The position numbers and the translations under genes are program-made. Under the pieces are notes generated by a model. That model saw only the letters and a program-made list of their open reading frames with translations, was not told the origin of the DNA and searched no databases. Shown here piece by piece: positions 61,691-64,000 of a stretch of 64,000 nt of DNA (the first letter of the stretch is position 1; each line of letters opens with the position of its first letter). The DNA is from Stichopus chloronotus. Lineage: Eukaryota; Echinodermata; Holothuroidea; Aspidochirotida; Stichopodidae. Location: the NCBI GenBank assembly GCA_021234535.1, contig CM037837.1, forward strand, positions 7,786,218-7,850,217. The letters are read 5' to 3'.

Positions 61691-62026
61691 AAGTAGAGAT
61701 ACAAATTTAGAGAGACATATTGCATTGTTTTCGAATGAGAGCTTGTAAGCTAGGACCACTCAAATACTGACATAGTAATTTACGTGAACTTGTCACAGTT
61801 TAAAGAGAATGAGCAGTCACTTATCAAATTTATTTTGCAGCATCAGCCACGGAATCCTCAAAATCTCTGCTTCAAGTTACACCTTACAAATAACCCCGTA
61901 GGATATTTTCGACTATTGTGTACTCAAAATAAACAAATAACTTGCATATATTTACCAATTTAGTGACAAAAATATCGTTACATGATGCCAAAGGGCCATC
62001 TATGAATTAGGAGAGGGGACTATGCT

Positions 62027-62798
62027 CATTGGCGGTACCAGGATTTTAAAAGTGTGTGTGTGTGTGGGGGGGGGGGGCAAATAGAGGGTAAAAGAAAATG
62101 TTTGAGGGGCAGACTTACCTGAGGGGGTCCAGGGGCCCCGCCTCAGGGCCCCTGGTGGTGCCCAGGGGGCGAAGCCCCGGAAGCTCTGAGGTTTAAGCAA
62201 ATCCCTTGGTAAAAAAAATCTCCTGGTAAAAAGTCTCAGGATAGGTGTTTGTTGGTCCATAATGCATCATCCAAAGCAAAGATTCCAAATGATTTTAATG
62301 CAAGCTAGGCGTATTTGACTATTACTCTTCTTAGCTGACAGCATGACAAGTTGGAAAGCGACAATATGTTTAAAAGCTACTTACTAGCAATCTCTTGACA
62401 CTTTTTACACTTTTCTTAAAACAGAAAGGTGAATGCAATATGTACAGTATATTGACATGGCATATGCACATGTATCTGTTACACTTACGTTTCTGTATCG
62501 AGCATACCAGGTGGTAAATAATGTATTGGAGGGATTTGTTCACAACTACACTAAGAAGAGCTTGCTCTGCAGTAAAAAGTTTCAGTGACAGGAAGTTAAA
62601 GTATGTGACTGGCATATAGTTGACAGAGAGCTCTCAGGCTGGTTTTACTTTGAAATGTTTGGTAATGATTCAAACAGGAAGGAAAATATTTGTGAATTAT
62701 TTTGCCCTTAAAACTCCTGAAAGGACACGATTCTTCAGGAGCTGAGTAGGAGGGGGGAGGCAACTGAGGGGGGCAAAGGCTCACTGGTGCCGCCCCTG
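62027..62798. mobile_element. possible inverted-repeat element with GC-rich interior
   Basis: The left end, CATTGGCGGTACCAG, and the reverse complement of the right end, CAGGGGCGGCACCAG, share 12 of 15 positions. Just inside the left end are a (GT)n stretch, a 12-G run (62066-62077) and the GGGGTCCAGGGGCCCC..GGGGGCGAAGCCCCGGAAGCT module (62123-62190), related to 4935-5100. No target duplication is visible and the pairing of ends is tentative. Confidence 0.4.
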
Positions 62799-64000
62799 AC
62801 TCCAATAATACAAGTTGGGGTGACTGCATTTTCCTTTTAATTTGTAGACCTGACAGGCAGATCATTATGTTTCTGAGATCCCGACGGGTTAAGAGTATCA
62901 CAGGTATTAGAACAGTTATAGCTGATCATGACTAGTTCACTTGAAAATCTCCTATACAAAATTCCTGAATGTGGTTACCCAGCCTAACATGCAAAGGCCA
63001 GAAAAAAAATGTACTCTCTGTTTTAGCTAGGTCCAGATAGACTGATGTTCTTGAAAGACTCCTGAGAGGACACAAGTGAATGCATCATTGCTGCATAGTC
63101 CATACCGGTACTTCAAAAAGATCTCTGAGAGATACGGAATGGTTCATCGCCAATTACATTGAAACATTGTTTTATTAATTACCCAATTGACTTGCAAACT
63201 TAATCATTAAAAGAAAATGGTAGGCTATATCAAGGCTTGCAGACGTTTTCGTCAAATATTAGCAGCAGTACCACTCAGTGGAAAGCTGATACATTGAGAC
63301 CTTTCGTAGATGACATTTTCATTGTTCTCTACTTTGGTTAATTATGTATGTCTAGAGAGTCATTAGGGTGATCTTTAAAAGCTTTCGAATTTGAGTAAAT
63401 AGGTCGAAAACCTGCCAACGCTGTCTTGCTTCATCACCCTCCATTTTTGCATTTCAGACTTACATCACAACTGAGCAGACTCCAATATTTCCATAGATTC
63501 AATTCATGCAGGATCCAATACGAGATCATATCTGAGCTGGGAGGAACTGTTTTTATTATTACTGGTATTGTTTTACTCTAACCAAAATTTCCATTTAAGT
63601 AACTTGAGCTGAAAAGTCAGATCTGTTAAATTTTGTTCCCATGCAGACACACGGCGTCGATTTTGCTAAGTAGCTTTAAGTAAATTGATGGCTCAGTTTT
63701 TCACGGTATGCAGGAAAACGCCGAAATTAATCATTTTGATATGGAATTTAACAACTTTCTGTCTTGATGTCCTTATATATCAGGCTCTAAATCACTCAAC
63801 TGTTTTGTAGACATATACACTGGGAAATAAAAAAAAAAGACACACACCCACATGAAACACACATACATACAAACGCATTTTCACTCATACCGCTTTAATA
63901 GAATTTACTATGGGTTATATACTCTTAAGGGCATAACCATGGGAACTTCTTGTATGAAGTGCTCCAACTTATGTTTGTCACTGTGCTGTCTTATCCTACT
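62799..64000. other. no gene seen at the right edge
   Basis: Ordinary AT-rich sequence. Short frames lack splice signals or protein-like composition. An A-rich and CA-rich stretch lies near 63826-63850. Confidence 0.4.

Noticed and set aside
1..64000. CRISPR arrays, bacterial operons, rRNA genes, viral or toxin genes
   Set aside because: None were seen. The repeats are dispersed or simple, and the only RNA gene found is tRNA-Glu.

Overview
The window reads as animal nuclear DNA that is gene-poor, AT-rich and full of decayed repeats. There are no operon-like gene strings. Coding exons end at GT..AG splice sites, a nuclear-type tRNA-Glu is present, and several non-autonomous DNA transposons carry terminal inverted repeats and target-site duplications. 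Runs of 10 or more C or G occur about every 3 kb, and the palindrome TAGGCCTA is clearly over-represented. From general familiarity these point to a marine deuterostome invertebrate, most likely an echinoderm and possibly a sea cucumber. The organism is inferred, not proven.

Left edge (1-3.3 kb): a minus-strand multi-exon gene runs off the window. Two exons (188-244 and 756-1171) join in frame across good splice sites, and a weaker candidate exon lies at 2852-2974. I do not recognise the protein. From 3.3 to 18.6 kb I see no convincing gene: the stretch holds decayed repeats, a near-perfect 190-bp palindromic element (9199-9388) and many poly-C/G tracts. From 18.6 to 23.5 kb is a cluster of local duplications around an intact tRNA-Glu(TTC) gene (19470-19541, minus), ending in two diverged tandem units of about 450 bp.

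Middle (23.5-55 kb): mostly intergenic or intronic. It contains two families of short TTAA-flanked inverted-repeat elements with two copies each (29892-30272 with 35658-36057, and 20087-20432 with 42370-42752) and a textbook non-autonomous hAT element with an exact 8-bp target duplication (47033-47372). A plus-strand terminal coding exon (36477-36661) has a strong acceptor and a poly(A) signal, and a possible upstream exon lies at 33253-33375.

Right (55-64 kb): the one complete protein-coding gene is an intronless-looking minus-strand ORF (55436-56482, 348 aa). It encodes a PTB/PID-domain adapter-like protein with an acidic, Ser-rich tail ending in a basic stretch plus a KTVRF motif that fits the PP1-docking (RVxF) consensus. 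Beyond it are a 1.1-kb inverted-repeat element inserted into a purine-rich repeat (59906-61012) and a GC-rich repeat block near 62.0-62.8 kb. The genes show no obvious functional link to each other.
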